Assembly: GCF_040066175.1 (NCBI RefSeq)
Contig: NZ_JBEAAM010000003.1
Coordinates: 1 to 64,000 of the forward strand
Reading direction: 5' to 3'
Length of the DNA stretch: 64,000 nt
DNA from: Solimonas sp040066175
GTDB taxonomy: Bacteria > Pseudomonadota > Gammaproteobacteria > Nevskiales > Nevskiaceae
Shown: positions 45,486 through 53,570 of the stretch, one piece after another
Position numbering within the stretch: position 1 is the stretch's first letter
Layout of the letters: every line of letters begins with the position of its first letter
Notes under the pieces: model-generated
Database searches by the model: none
Seen by the model: only the letters and a program-made list of their open reading frames with translations
Told to the model about the DNA's origin: nothing
Made by a program: the position numbers and the translations under genes

Positions 45486-46332
45486 GGGTCGCGTGCACCG
45501 TCGGCGCGTGGCGCGCCTGGATCGAGCGGATCTGCTCCAGCTCGCGCAGCAGGTCTGCGAGCGGCGGAACGTTGAAGTCGCGCTCGAGTAGCGTCGGCAC
45601 GACACCGCAGCGCGCATAGGCACGATCGAGCAGCGCCCAGACCGGATCGATCACGTCGGCGCCGTGCGTATCGACGCGCAGATCCTCGGCCTCCACGTAA
45701 TGCCCGGCGACGTGGACGTAACGCACCCGGTCGAGCGGCAAGGCGTCGAGGAAGGCAGCCGCGTCGTAGCGGTGATTGATGCCGTTGACGTAGATGTTGT
45801 TGACGTCGAGCAACAGATCGCAGTCCGCCTCGGCAATCACCGCGTTGATGAATTCCAGTTCGCTCAGCTCGCTGGCGAGCGGCGCGTAGTAGCTGACGTT
45901 CTCCAGCGCGATGCGGCGTTCGAGGATGTCCTGCACGCGGCGCACGCGCGCGGCGACGTGCTCGACGGCCGCCGCGGTGAACGGAATCGGCATCAGGTCG
46001 TAGAGATGGCCGTCGTCCGAGCAGTAGCTCAGGTGCTCGCTGTAATCGGCGATGCCGTGGCGGTCGAGGAAGACTTTCAGCTCGCGCACGAAGTCCTCGT
46101 CCAGCGGCGCCGGCGAGCCGATCGACAGCGACAGCCCGTGGGTGACGAAGGGATAGCGCTCGGTCAGCGCGCGGAACTGGCGGCCGAGGCGGCCGCCGAC
46201 GCGCATCCAGTTCTCCGGCGCCACTTCGAGAAAGCCGACCGCGGCCGGGGACTGATCGATCAGCGCATCGAGCAGCGCACGGCGCAGGCCCAGGCCCGCG
46301 CCGTGCGCTCCGGATGAAGGCAGAAAACTCAT
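45478..46332 (-). CDS. hvfB: HvfB-type multinuclear non-heme iron oxidase (MNIO, DUF692)
   Basis: TIM-barrel iron enzyme of 284 residues that oxidatively modifies cysteines of a ribosomal precursor peptide. Family residues for metal binding are visible in VTHGLSLSIGS, DYSEHLSYCSDDGHLYDLMPIPF in part, ENVSYYAP, LLLDVNNIYVN, VHVAGHY and DTHGADV. It sits between the precursor gene (21 bases upstream) and hvfC (8-base overlap), the standard hvfABC order. Confidence 0.92.
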   Translation of the reverse strand: MSFLPSSGAHGAGLGLRRALLDALIDQSPAAVGFLEVAPENWMRVGGRLGRQFRALTERYPFVTHGLSLSIGSPAPLDEDFVRELKVFLDRHGIADYSEHLSYCSDDGHLYDLMPIPFTAAAVEHVAARVRRVQDILERRIALENVSYYAPLASELSELEFINAVIAEADCDLLLDVNNIYVNGINHRYDAAAFLDALPLDRVRYVHVAGHYVEAEDLRVDTHGADVIDPVWALLDRAYARCGVVPTLLERDFNVPPLADLLRELEQIRSIQARHAPTVHATHA

Positions 46333-46353
46333 CCGATGCTCAACTGCAGTGGC

Positions 46354-46725
46354 TTACTTCTTCTTCTCGCCGCACTTGCCTTCGCCGCACTTGCCCTCGG
46401 TACGCTTGTGCGCGGCCATGAACTCGTCCTTGGACAGCATGCCGTCGCCGTTTTTGTCCATCATCTTGAACGCCGTCTCGCCGCACTTGCCCTCGCCACA
46501 CTTGCCCTCGCCGCAGGTGCCTTCGGCCTTGCCCTTCATGCCCATCTTCTCGCCGCACTTGGCTTCGCCACACTTGGCCTCGCCGGTCTTGGCGTCGCCG
46601 GCCGAGGCCACCATGTAGCCCGCTCCCAGATCGGCGGCCTGGAACACGGAAGCCTGTGCGGCCGCACCGGTCAGTGCGAAAGCCGCGCCCAGCGCGATCG
46701 CCAGCGGTTTACGGTTCATGTTCAT
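46354..46725 (-). CDS. hvfA: HvfA-like Cys-modified metallophore precursor with EF-hand
   Basis: A 123-residue exported precursor with a signal peptide (MNMNRKPLAIALGAAFALTG, cleavage near AQA-S at 25). Seven cysteines all lie in E-x-K/T-C-G repeats: C52, C57, C71, C76, C81, C113 and C118, as EAKCG, EGTCG and EGKCG. In this family the EGKCG cysteines are converted by the MNIO enzyme and its partner to heterocycles that bind copper or other metals. Unusually, a canonical EF-hand loop, DKNGDGMLSKDE (90-101), sits between the second and third repeat groups. The start is the ATG 46723-46725, with AAGGAGA before it. Confidence 0.88.
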   Translation of the reverse strand: MNMNRKPLAIALGAAFALTGAAAQASVFQAADLGAGYMVASAGDAKTGEAKCGEAKCGEKMGMKGKAEGTCGEGKCGEGKCGETAFKMMDKNGDGMLSKDEFMAAHKRTEGKCGEGKCGEKKK

Positions 46726-46797
46726 CTGTCTCTCCTTGTGCAATGAGCCCGGACGGGCGGTGAAGTGAAGGGCCGCCACGATGCGGCGACCCGGACA

Positions 46798-46827
46798 GCG
46801 GCCGGACGTCGACTCGGCGCCGGCCGC
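46798..46827 (-). other. Hairpin between hvfX and hvfA
   Basis: An 8-bp perfect stem (gcggccgg/ccggccgc) with a 14-base loop, 6 bases after the hvfX stop on the minus strand and without a T-run. It could protect or separate the hvfA message from hvfX, a common way to over-produce one gene of an operon; that role is inferred. Confidence 0.4.
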
Positions 46828-46833
46828 GGAAGC

Positions 46834-47430
46834 TTATACGCTCATGTAGCGCCGGCGGATCCAGAAGTCGAGCGAAACGTGGCGCCCTGCTCCAGTGAAG
46901 AACAGTGACAGCAGCATGACGAAGTAAGTTGCCGCGAACTCGATGCCGTTGTTGAGGACCACGAGCCGTCCGTGCTCGGTCAGGTGCTCGTAATCACCAT
47001 GTTCGCGCAGGATCTCCCTGGCCTCGTTGAGACGTTCGATCGCCAGCATCGTGCGCTCGGTGGCGAACGGGCCCATGTCCTCCGCGATCGCCAGCCAGCC
47101 GTGCTCCCAGTGCACCGTGACGATGGCGACCAGCATCGTCACCATCAGCGGCAGGCTGATCCAGCGCACCGCCAGGCCCAGCGCGAGGAGAATCGCACCG
47201 CCCAGCTCGGCGGCAGTCGCCAGCCCCGCCATCAGATACGGAAACGGCAGGCCCAGACCCCAGTCGGCGTTGCCGAACCACTCGGCGGTGCTATCGAAGT
47301 TGTGGAATTTCTGCAGACCGGCCATCCAGAACACCGGCACCAGGTACAGGCGCAGCAGCAGCGGGGCGAGGCCGTCGGCCACGCGCGTGCGATCGAGCAG
47401 AGTCTGCAGACGAACCGGCAGCGAAGTCAT
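46834..47430 (-). CDS. hvfX: DoxX-family membrane protein (HvfX)
   Basis: Four-helix inner-membrane protein of 198 residues of the DoxX family; the HvfX subgroup is encoded with MNIO-type metallophores. Helices lie at about 23-40, 60-85, 90-108 and 162-180. Residues VFWMAGLQKFHNFDSTAEWF (about 33-52) are typical. It is the first gene of hvfX-A-B-C; it probably serves maturation, redox or export of the modified peptide, but its exact role is not known. Confidence 0.85.
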   Translation of the reverse strand: MTSLPVRLQTLLDRTRVADGLAPLLLRLYLVPVFWMAGLQKFHNFDSTAEWFGNADWGLGLPFPYLMAGLATAAELGGAILLALGLAVRWISLPLMVTMLVAIVTVHWEHGWLAIAEDMGPFATERTMLAIERLNEAREILREHGDYEHLTEHGRLVVLNNGIEFAATYFVMLLSLFFTGAGRHVSLDFWIRRRYMSV

Positions 47431-47536
47431 CGAATCACCCTCATGACAGCTGCGCGCATCCTAGGCGTGGCGCGGCGCGCCCGCTGCGCTCCGGCGTCCC
47501 GGATTTATGCCCGAAACACCGGCCCCGCGAAACGGA

Positions 47537-49600
47537 TCAGGCCGCGGCGGCGCGCGCCTCGAACTGCCGCGACCATTCGACGAACTGCTCCTCCGGCATC
47601 GCGCGGCTGTACAGGAAGCCCTGCTGCACCGAGCAGCCCAGATCGCGCAGGCGCTGCGCCTCCTCGTCGGTTTCGATGCCCTCGACGACGATCGACAGGC
47701 CCAGGCGCGCCGCCAGCATCGCCATCGACCGGACGATCTCGGCGGCGCGCGTGGTCTGCGACACGGCACGCGTGATCACCGGATCGATCTTGATGCGGTC
47801 GATCGGGAACCGGTACAGATGCATCAGCGACGAGTAACCGGTGCCGAAGTCGTCGAGGCACAGGCGGACGCCGTTGTCGCGCAATGCGCGCAGCACCTCC
47901 TCGGCACCGTCGAGATTGCCGACCAGCGCGGTTTCGGTGACTTCGGCCACCAGCTGTGACGCGGGCAAGCCGCTGGCCGCGAGCGCCTCGCGGCAGATGC
48001 CCAGGATGTGTGGCGACAGCAGCTTGGCCGAGAGGTTGAACGACACGCTCAGCACCAGGCCCTGGTCCGACCACGACCGGATCGACTGGCAGGCCTGCAC
48101 CAGCACCTCGCGCGTCATGTCGCGGATCGTCTCCGACGACTCGGCGATGAGGATGAACTCACCCGGCAGGATCACGCGGCCGTCCGGCTGGCGCCAGCGC
48201 ACCAGGATCTCGGCGCCGACCACCTTGCCCTTGGCGGCATCGACCACCGGCTGGAAATACGGCACGAACTGACCGCTGCGCAGACCCGTGCGGATCTGCT
48301 CGGCCAGCGCCAGGTGCTTGCGCAGGCGGTGGGTGTGGCCACGTTCGCCGAAACGCAGATGGCCGCTGCCGACCGCGCGCGCCTGGCGCTGCGCCTCCAG
48401 ACAGACGTTGACGTATTCCTCGGCGTCGCGCGCGTCGTCCGGATAGATCGCCGCGCCGGCCGACACACCCAGCAGGTAGCGCTGTTCGTCCACTTCGACC
48501 GGCGCAGCCAGGCGCGTGAACGCCTCGGCGGCGATGCGCTTGAGATCGGCGCGCGTCACCGCCTCGGCGATACCGCGATCGACCAGCACGCCGAGGATCT
48601 GCGGTTCGAGCCGGAACACCGACACCGGCATCGGATCCAGGCCGTGCAGACGCTGCGCGGCGACGCGCATCACCGATTCGGCGACGCGGATGCCGAACCC
48701 GCTGCGCAGGTGATCGTAGGTGTCGAAACCGATGGCGATCAGGCCGTGCGTGCCATCGATCGGCCGCAGCCGGCGCACCTCGCGCAGCTCCGCATCGAGG
48801 CTGTTGCGGTTGGGCAGGCCCGTGCCGGGATCCTCATAGGCGATGCGGCGGATGTGCTCGGCCTGCGCCTGCAGTTTGCGGATCGCGCGGACGATGTCGC
48901 CGAACTCATCCTGCGTCTCCTGCAGGCGCTGGTTCGGCTGGTGCCCGGTGAGCACGGCGTTGAGGCTGCCGGTCACCGCGCCCAGCGGCTGGATCAGGCG
49001 CCGGTAGGCGAACACGCTCAGGCCCAGCGACAGCAGCAGCGCGCCGCCGGCGCTGGCCAGCGCAAGGTCCATGTGGCGCCGCAGGTCGGCGAGGCCGGCG
49101 AGCGCCTGTTGCAGGCCACCGCTGTTGTCGGCCTCCTGCAGCGTGGTCAACAGGCGCCCGGCGCGGTACTGCAGGTCCAGCGTCGTTGCGGCCAGCTCGG
49201 CCGCGGTTTCAGGCGTGAACGGCCGCTGCTGCGCGAGCACGTCGATCGTCTCGGCGCCCGTCGCCAGCAGGGCACGGACCTCGGCGACGTTCGTGGGATC
49301 GCCGCTGCCGAGGAACGCGAGCTGGCCGAGCGCGCCGCCCAGCTCCTGGCGCACGCGATCGAGCGCGGATGCCGGATCGCCGCCTGCAGCCACGGCCCGG
49401 CGTGCCAGCTCGGCCTGGTAGTGCATCTCGCGCAGGGCCGCGTCGATCACCACGGCCATCGAGATCCGGTTGGCGTGCCCGCGCAGTCCCGGCTCCAGGC
49501 CGTCCTGCGCGCGGAACGAGGGCATGACCACGATGCCCGCCACCGCGATGGCGAGGTTGACCAGCACAATGACGGCAACCAGTTTGGCCCGGATGGTCAT
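47537..49600 (-). CDS. Membrane GGDEF/EAL protein with degenerate GGDEF
   Basis: A 687-residue inner-membrane protein. Layout: helix 1 (about 8-26), a periplasmic sensor region to about 175, helix 2 (about 180-200), HAMP-like linker, GGDEF domain (about 255-420) and EAL domain (about 435-680). The GGDEF signature is lost (RLEPQILGVLV), so cyclase activity is unlikely. The EAL domain keeps the key acidic residues: EILVRW (EAL variant), ExTE in EVTETAL, DDFGTGYSS, KID, VEGIET and QGFLYSRAM. It is therefore probably a c-di-GMP phosphodiesterase. The ATG at 49598-49600 starts directly before helix 1. Confidence 0.88.
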   Translation of the reverse strand: MTIRAKLVAVIVLVNLAIAVAGIVVMPSFRAQDGLEPGLRGHANRISMAVVIDAALREMHYQAELARRAVAAGGDPASALDRVRQELGGALGQLAFLGSGDPTNVAEVRALLATGAETIDVLAQQRPFTPETAAELAATTLDLQYRAGRLLTTLQEADNSGGLQQALAGLADLRRHMDLALASAGGALLLSLGLSVFAYRRLIQPLGAVTGSLNAVLTGHQPNQRLQETQDEFGDIVRAIRKLQAQAEHIRRIAYEDPGTGLPNRNSLDAELREVRRLRPIDGTHGLIAIGFDTYDHLRSGFGIRVAESVMRVAAQRLHGLDPMPVSVFRLEPQILGVLVDRGIAEAVTRADLKRIAAEAFTRLAAPVEVDEQRYLLGVSAGAAIYPDDARDAEEYVNVCLEAQRQARAVGSGHLRFGERGHTHRLRKHLALAEQIRTGLRSGQFVPYFQPVVDAAKGKVVGAEILVRWRQPDGRVILPGEFILIAESSETIRDMTREVLVQACQSIRSWSDQGLVLSVSFNLSAKLLSPHILGICREALAASGLPASQLVAEVTETALVGNLDGAEEVLRALRDNGVRLCLDDFGTGYSSLMHLYRFPIDRIKIDPVITRAVSQTTRAAEIVRSMAMLAARLGLSIVVEGIETDEEAQRLRDLGCSVQQGFLYSRAMPEEQFVEWSRQFEARAAAA

Positions 49601-49736
49601 CTTCCGACGCTCGATGAACGGCCAGCGCCAGCCGACGGCCGGCCCCGGTCCTGGCCATTCTAGCCCGTATGCCCCGCCCGATTGGCCAGATCGGGCTATG
49701 ACCGCGGCCGGCACCGGCCGCCATGCACCCTTCCGC

Positions 49737-49742
49737 TACAAT
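49737..49742 (+). promoter_or_regulatory. Putative -10 box of the tRNA gene
   Basis: TACAAT lies 38 bases before the tRNA 5' end; no good -35 was recognised. Confidence 0.35.
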
Positions 49743-49780
49743 TCCGCGTCGCAGCAATGGCGGCGCCAGCCGTTCCGCGC

Positions 49781-49857
49781 GGGCCTATAGCTCAATCGGT
49801 TAGAGCAGAAGACTCATAATCTTTCGGTTGCAGGTTCAAGTCCTGCTGGGCCCACTA
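49781..49857 (+). tRNA. tRNA with CAT anticodon (Ile2 type, possibly Met)
   Basis: Full cloverleaf: acceptor GGGCCTA pairs with TGGGCCC, D arm AGCTCAATCGGTTAGAGC, anticodon arm AAGACTCATAATCTT with CAT, T arm GCAGGTTCAAGTCCTGC. The discriminator is A and the 3' end reads CTA, so CCA is not encoded. The GACTCATAATC anticodon arm and AGAGCAG D-stem resemble tRNA-Ile2, whose C34 is changed to lysidine by TilS; elongator Met cannot be excluded by eye. Confidence 0.92.
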
Positions 49858-49886
49858 TTCACATCGGGGCCGGACCGCGGCCGTCG

Positions 49887-50315
49887 TCAGCCCATCACCG
49901 CCCAGGCCGCCTTGAGGGCCAGTGCCAGCAGCACCAACGACGAGATCGAGAACAGTACGAAGCGCACCTCGATCTTGTTGACCGTCGCCTGGAACACGCT
50001 GTGGACCACGCGCAGACCGACATAGGTCCAGGCCAGCGCCAGGCTCGACGCCGAGGTGTCGCCGATGAAGGCGAGCACCAGCACCGTCGGATAGAAGATC
50101 GTCGGCATCTCGAACAGGTGGTTGTAGTTGTCGGCCTTCCAGCGCACCGACGGCGGCAGCGTCGCCATCTGCTCGCCGCGCGGCGCGTCGGGGTCGAGCC
50201 GCATCTTCGCCGCGCGGATCGCCGGGATGCGCGTGGCGTACATCCAGAACCACATCACGAAGGTCCACAACACCAGGCCCATGGCCGGTGCGAGCATCGG
50301 GCTGACGTGCGACAT
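49887..50315 (-). CDS. MAPEG-family membrane protein
   Basis: A 142-residue four-helix membrane protein of the MAPEG superfamily (membrane-associated proteins in eicosanoid and glutathione metabolism). The core RWKADNYNHLFEMPTIFYPTV in part (about 58-78) and GLRVVHSVFQATVNKIEVRFVLF in part (about 100-122) fit the family's N-x-x-E-x-x and R-x-x-H motifs. AAGGAG precedes the ATG at 50313-50315. It is downstream of the LysR gene by 11 bases, so possibly co-transcribed. Substrate unknown. Confidence 0.85.
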   Translation of the reverse strand: MSHVSPMLAPAMGLVLWTFVMWFWMYATRIPAIRAAKMRLDPDAPRGEQMATLPPSVRWKADNYNHLFEMPTIFYPTVLVLAFIGDTSASSLALAWTYVGLRVVHSVFQATVNKIEVRFVLFSISSLVLLALALKAAWAVMG

Positions 50316-50326
50316 GGGGATCTCCT

Positions 50327-51295
50327 TCAGGGACGCGGCATCATAGCCGGCCCGCGACGCCGTGCCTGCACCGGCGGTTTCGCGGCTTCGGCGACGACCC
50401 AATCGACGAAGGCCTGCACTTCGGGGCGCGACGCGGCAGATGGTTCGGGGATCGCGAAGAACGCGCGCGTCGATTGCGGCATCGACGCGTTCTTGCCGAT
50501 GGCGAACGGTGCGACCAGGCGGCGGCTCTCGATCAGCTGTGCCAGCAGTGGCAGGCGGCCGAGCGCGACGCCCTGGCCGTCGAGCGCGGCCTGGATCATC
50601 TGGTCGTAGAGCGAGAAATGCAGATCACCAGCCGGCCTGAGATCGCGCAGGCCATGCGCTTCGAGCCAGGTCGGCCACTCCAGCCACGGCGTCGCGTCGA
50701 TCATGTCGTCGTGCAGTAGGGTGTGGTGGCGCAGGTCCTCGGGCCGGCGCAGCGGCCGCGCGCGGTCCCTGAGCAGGCGCGGACTGCACATCGGCATGAC
50801 CTCTTCGCCGAACAGCTTGCGGGCCTGCGGCGGCGCCCGCTCCGGCGCGCAGTAGCGGATGGCGACGTCCATGCGCTCGCGGGCGAGATCGACGACGCGG
50901 TTGTCCGCGGCGATGCGCACGTCGGCGAGCGGGTATTGCGCACGGAACTGCGGCAGGCGCGGCACCAGCCACAGCGATGCGAACGACACCACGGTCGTCA
51001 CCGTCAGCGTGCGCGGCGACTTGAGGCCGCGGATGCGCTGCGTGGTCTTCTCGATCGCCTGCAGCGCGTCGGCGGTGCTCCGTTGCAGCAGCTGTCCGGC
51101 CTCGGTGAGCAGCAGTGCGCGATGGCGGCGCTCGAACAGTGGCACGCCGAGCTGCTGCTCCAGTGCCTGCACCTGGCGGCTGATCGCCGACTGCGTCAGG
51201 TGCAGCTCCGCCGCCGCCCGGGTGAACGACAGGTGTCGCGCGGCCGATTCGAAGCCGATCAGCAGGTCAAGCTGCGGGAGCGCCGGACGGGCCAT
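50327..51295 (-). CDS. LysR-family transcriptional regulator (GcvA-like)
   Basis: A 322-residue LysR regulator. The N-terminal winged helix-turn-helix is LIGFESAARHLSFTRAAAELHLTQSAISRQVQALEQQLGVPLFERR in part (residues 11-56); the periplasmic-binding-protein-like effector domain follows from about 90. The HTH with SAISRQVQALE and the domain order match the GcvA group. The ATG at 51293-51295 is the normal start; upstream codons give a Cys/Arg-rich unlikely extension. It is divergent from a small exported protein, a possible target. Confidence 0.9.
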   Translation of the reverse strand: MARPALPQLDLLIGFESAARHLSFTRAAAELHLTQSAISRQVQALEQQLGVPLFERRHRALLLTEAGQLLQRSTADALQAIEKTTQRIRGLKSPRTLTVTTVVSFASLWLVPRLPQFRAQYPLADVRIAADNRVVDLARERMDVAIRYCAPERAPPQARKLFGEEVMPMCSPRLLRDRARPLRRPEDLRHHTLLHDDMIDATPWLEWPTWLEAHGLRDLRPAGDLHFSLYDQMIQAALDGQGVALGRLPLLAQLIESRRLVAPFAIGKNASMPQSTRAFFAIPEPSAASRPEVQAFVDWVVAEAAKPPVQARRRGPAMMPRP

Positions 51296-51528
51296 GTCCC
51301 ATCCCCCATTTCGCATTCCGTAAACGCATGCATGCGATGCAAAGATATCGTTTGAGCGCGCACGCATACAAGCCGATGATCCTGTCCACGCCGCGGTGCA
51401 TGCCACGGGATTTCAGCATGACTCCAACGCATGCAGATGCGGGCACGCGACGACGGATTGTTTGTCGCCTTTTCGCTGGCATCCGGCGCCACGCCGGCCC
51501 AGCATCGGTCATCGGAACGGAGTCGGAC

Positions 51529-51795
51529 ATGAACGCACGCATACAGCTCCTCATTGCCACCGCACTGCTCGCGCTGGGCATCGGCGCCGCAGCCGCAGCA
51601 GAGCGCGATCCGGATGCGCCGCTCGGGCAGGCCATCGCGCAGCAGGGCAACCAGGCGCTGGCGCAGATCCGTGCCGAACTGGCAACGGCGCTGCACCGCG
51701 AGGCGACGCTGCCGGCGTTGCGCGTCATCGGCGCCGCCGGCCAGACGATGGTGCTCGCCGCGTCGCGCGAGCCGTCGATGGCGCCGCAGCAGTGA
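51529..51795 (+). CDS. Small exported hypothetical protein
   Basis: An 88-residue protein with a signal peptide (MNARIQLLIATALLALGIGA, cleavage near AAA-E at 24). The mature part is short, helical and Ala/Gln-rich (PLGQAIAQQGNQALAQIRAEL), with no cysteine and no motif I recognise. It is divergent from the LysR regulator across 233 bases. Confidence 0.65.
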   Translation: MNARIQLLIATALLALGIGAAAAAERDPDAPLGQAIAQQGNQALAQIRAELATALHREATLPALRVIGAAGQTMVLAASREPSMAPQQ

Positions 51796-51817
51796 CCGCG
51801 AGGCGCCGCGGCCTGGC

Positions 51818-52732
51818 TCAGCCCTTGAACGTGGACAGGCCGAAGTCGCCGAACGGCTCGTCACGCTCGCGCACGGCCTGCTTGAAGCCCGCTGCCGCGG
51901 CGCGCTGCTGGAAGGCGTAGCCCTCCGGCGTGTGCCGCGTGATGCCGTCGAAGAAGGTGCCGAGGATCTGCGTGGTGTGCAGTCCCTGCTGCAGGATCGA
52001 CTGATTCACCAGCAGCTTCATCATCACCAGCTGATTGATCGGCAGGCGCGCGATGCGACCGAGCAGGATCTCGAAGCGCTCGTCGAGCTGGTCCTTCGGC
52101 GCCGATTCGATCGCCAGACCCCATGCCTGCGCCTCCTTGCCCGACAGGCAGTCGCCGGTGAACAGCAGGCGCTTGGCCTTTTCCGGGCCGATGCGGTGGA
52201 ACCAGATCGAGGTCGTCGGCGAACCCCAGACGCGCGCCGGCGGGTAGCCGATCTTGGCGTCGTCGGCGATCACCAGCAGGTCCGAGCACAGCGCCATGTC
52301 GGTGCCGCCGGCGACGCAGAAGCCGTGCACCTTGCACACCACCGGCTTCTCGCTGTGGAACAGGCTCATGAAGCCTCGCACGTTGCGGCTCATCATCGCG
52401 TAGTCGAGCACCGGGTCCCAGACGCCGCGCGGATCGTGATTGCGCATCTGCACGCGCGGATCGAGTGGCGAGCCGGGCGGCACGGCCGGGTTGTCGCTGG
52501 CCAGTTCCATCCTCTCGGCGCTGTCCACGAGGTCGTAGCCGCCGCAGAAGCCCGAGCCGTTGCCGCTGAGTGCGATCACGTGCACCGCCGGATCGAGATT
52601 GGCGCGCTCGACGCAGGCGGCCAGCTCGCGCGGCAGGTCCATGGTGATGCCGTTGCCGCGTTCCGGACGATCGAGCGTGATACGGGCGATGCGTCCGGTG
52701 ACCGCATAGGTCATGGTCTTGAGCGTGTCCAT
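51818..52732 (-). CDS. Crotonase/enoyl-CoA hydratase-family protein
   Basis: A 304-residue crotonase-fold protein. The oxyanion-hole segments are ALSGNGSGFCGGYDLVDS (about 54-71) and VHGFCVAGGTDMALCSDLLV (about 135-154). The longer insert at about 75-115 (rich in Pro/Arg/Asp) marks a distinct crotonase subgroup. Last gene of the bkd operon, 10 bases after the other crotonase. Substrate not determinable from sequence; a role in branched-chain acyl-CoA metabolism is inferred from context. Confidence 0.85.
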   Translation of the reverse strand: MDTLKTMTYAVTGRIARITLDRPERGNGITMDLPRELAACVERANLDPAVHVIALSGNGSGFCGGYDLVDSAERMELASDNPAVPPGSPLDPRVQMRNHDPRGVWDPVLDYAMMSRNVRGFMSLFHSEKPVVCKVHGFCVAGGTDMALCSDLLVIADDAKIGYPPARVWGSPTTSIWFHRIGPEKAKRLLFTGDCLSGKEAQAWGLAIESAPKDQLDERFEILLGRIARLPINQLVMMKLLVNQSILQQGLHTTQILGTFFDGITRHTPEGYAFQQRAAAAGFKQAVRERDEPFGDFGLSTFKG

Positions 52733-52742
52733 CGTCAGGTCC

Positions 52743-53528
52743 TCAGGTCTCGAACCGGCCGTGCCGTCCGGCGCCCTGGGTGAAGCGCGTCGCGCCGGCG
52801 ACGGTCTCGCCGGACCGCAGCGTCGTCAGGCCGTGACGGAACTCGTTGGCGAGCGCCTCCGCTTCCGACAGGTGCCACTGCTCGTAGGCGCTGCGGCGGT
52901 CGTTGCGCAGGCAGGCCTGCGGATGCGCGGCGATCTGCAGCGCGAGCTTCTCGGCCTCGGCCAGCGCCTGCCCGGCGGGCACGACACGGTTGGCGAGGCC
53001 GATACGCTCGGCCTCGTGCGCATCGACCGGCCGGCCGGTCAGAATCAGGTCGAGCGCGCGCGACATGCCGATCAGGCGCGGCAGCCGCACCGTGCCGCCG
53101 TCGATCAGCGGCACGCCGAAGCGCCGGCAGAACACGCCGAACACAGCGCTCTCGTCGGCGACGCGCAGGTCGCACCAGCACGCCAGTTCCAGACCGCCGG
53201 CGACGCAGTAACCGGACACCGCGGCGATCACCGGCTTGGACAGCTGCAGGCGCGACGGCCCCATCGGCCCGTCGCCTTCGGCGTCGATGCGGTTGGCCCG
53301 CGCCGGCTCGCCAGAGGCCACCGCCTTGAGATCCGCTCCGGCGCAGAAGTGGGCGCCGGCGCCGGTGAGAATCGCGACCTTGAACGCCTCGTCCGCATCG
53401 AACGCGCGGAACGCAGCGGCGAGCGCCGCGGCGGTCGGACCATCGACCGCGTTGCGCGCCTGCGGCCGGTCGATGGCGACGATCAACAGCGGCGCACGCC
53501 GCTCGATCCGGATCGTGGGCTCCGACAT
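52743..53528 (-). CDS. Enoyl-CoA hydratase/isomerase family protein
   Basis: A 261-residue standard-length crotonase. Oxyanion-hole regions are ILTGAGAHFCAGADLKAVASG (about 53-73) and VSGYCVAGGLELACWCDLRV (about 104-123). The usual catalytic Glu near EFGxPE is replaced in the segment RRFGVPLIDGGTVRLPRLIG, where I see no Glu, so hydratase activity is uncertain and isomerase or another crotonase reaction is possible. Follows lpd by 42 bases. Confidence 0.87.
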   Translation of the reverse strand: MSEPTIRIERRAPLLIVAIDRPQARNAVDGPTAAALAAAFRAFDADEAFKVAILTGAGAHFCAGADLKAVASGEPARANRIDAEGDGPMGPSRLQLSKPVIAAVSGYCVAGGLELACWCDLRVADESAVFGVFCRRFGVPLIDGGTVRLPRLIGMSRALDLILTGRPVDAHEAERIGLANRVVPAGQALAEAEKLALQIAAHPQACLRNDRRSAYEQWHLSEAEALANEFRHGLTTLRSGETVAGATRFTQGAGRHGRFET

Positions 53529-53570
53529 CTGTGCTCTCCCGCCGAATGGGGCCGCAGTGTCGCACAGGCT

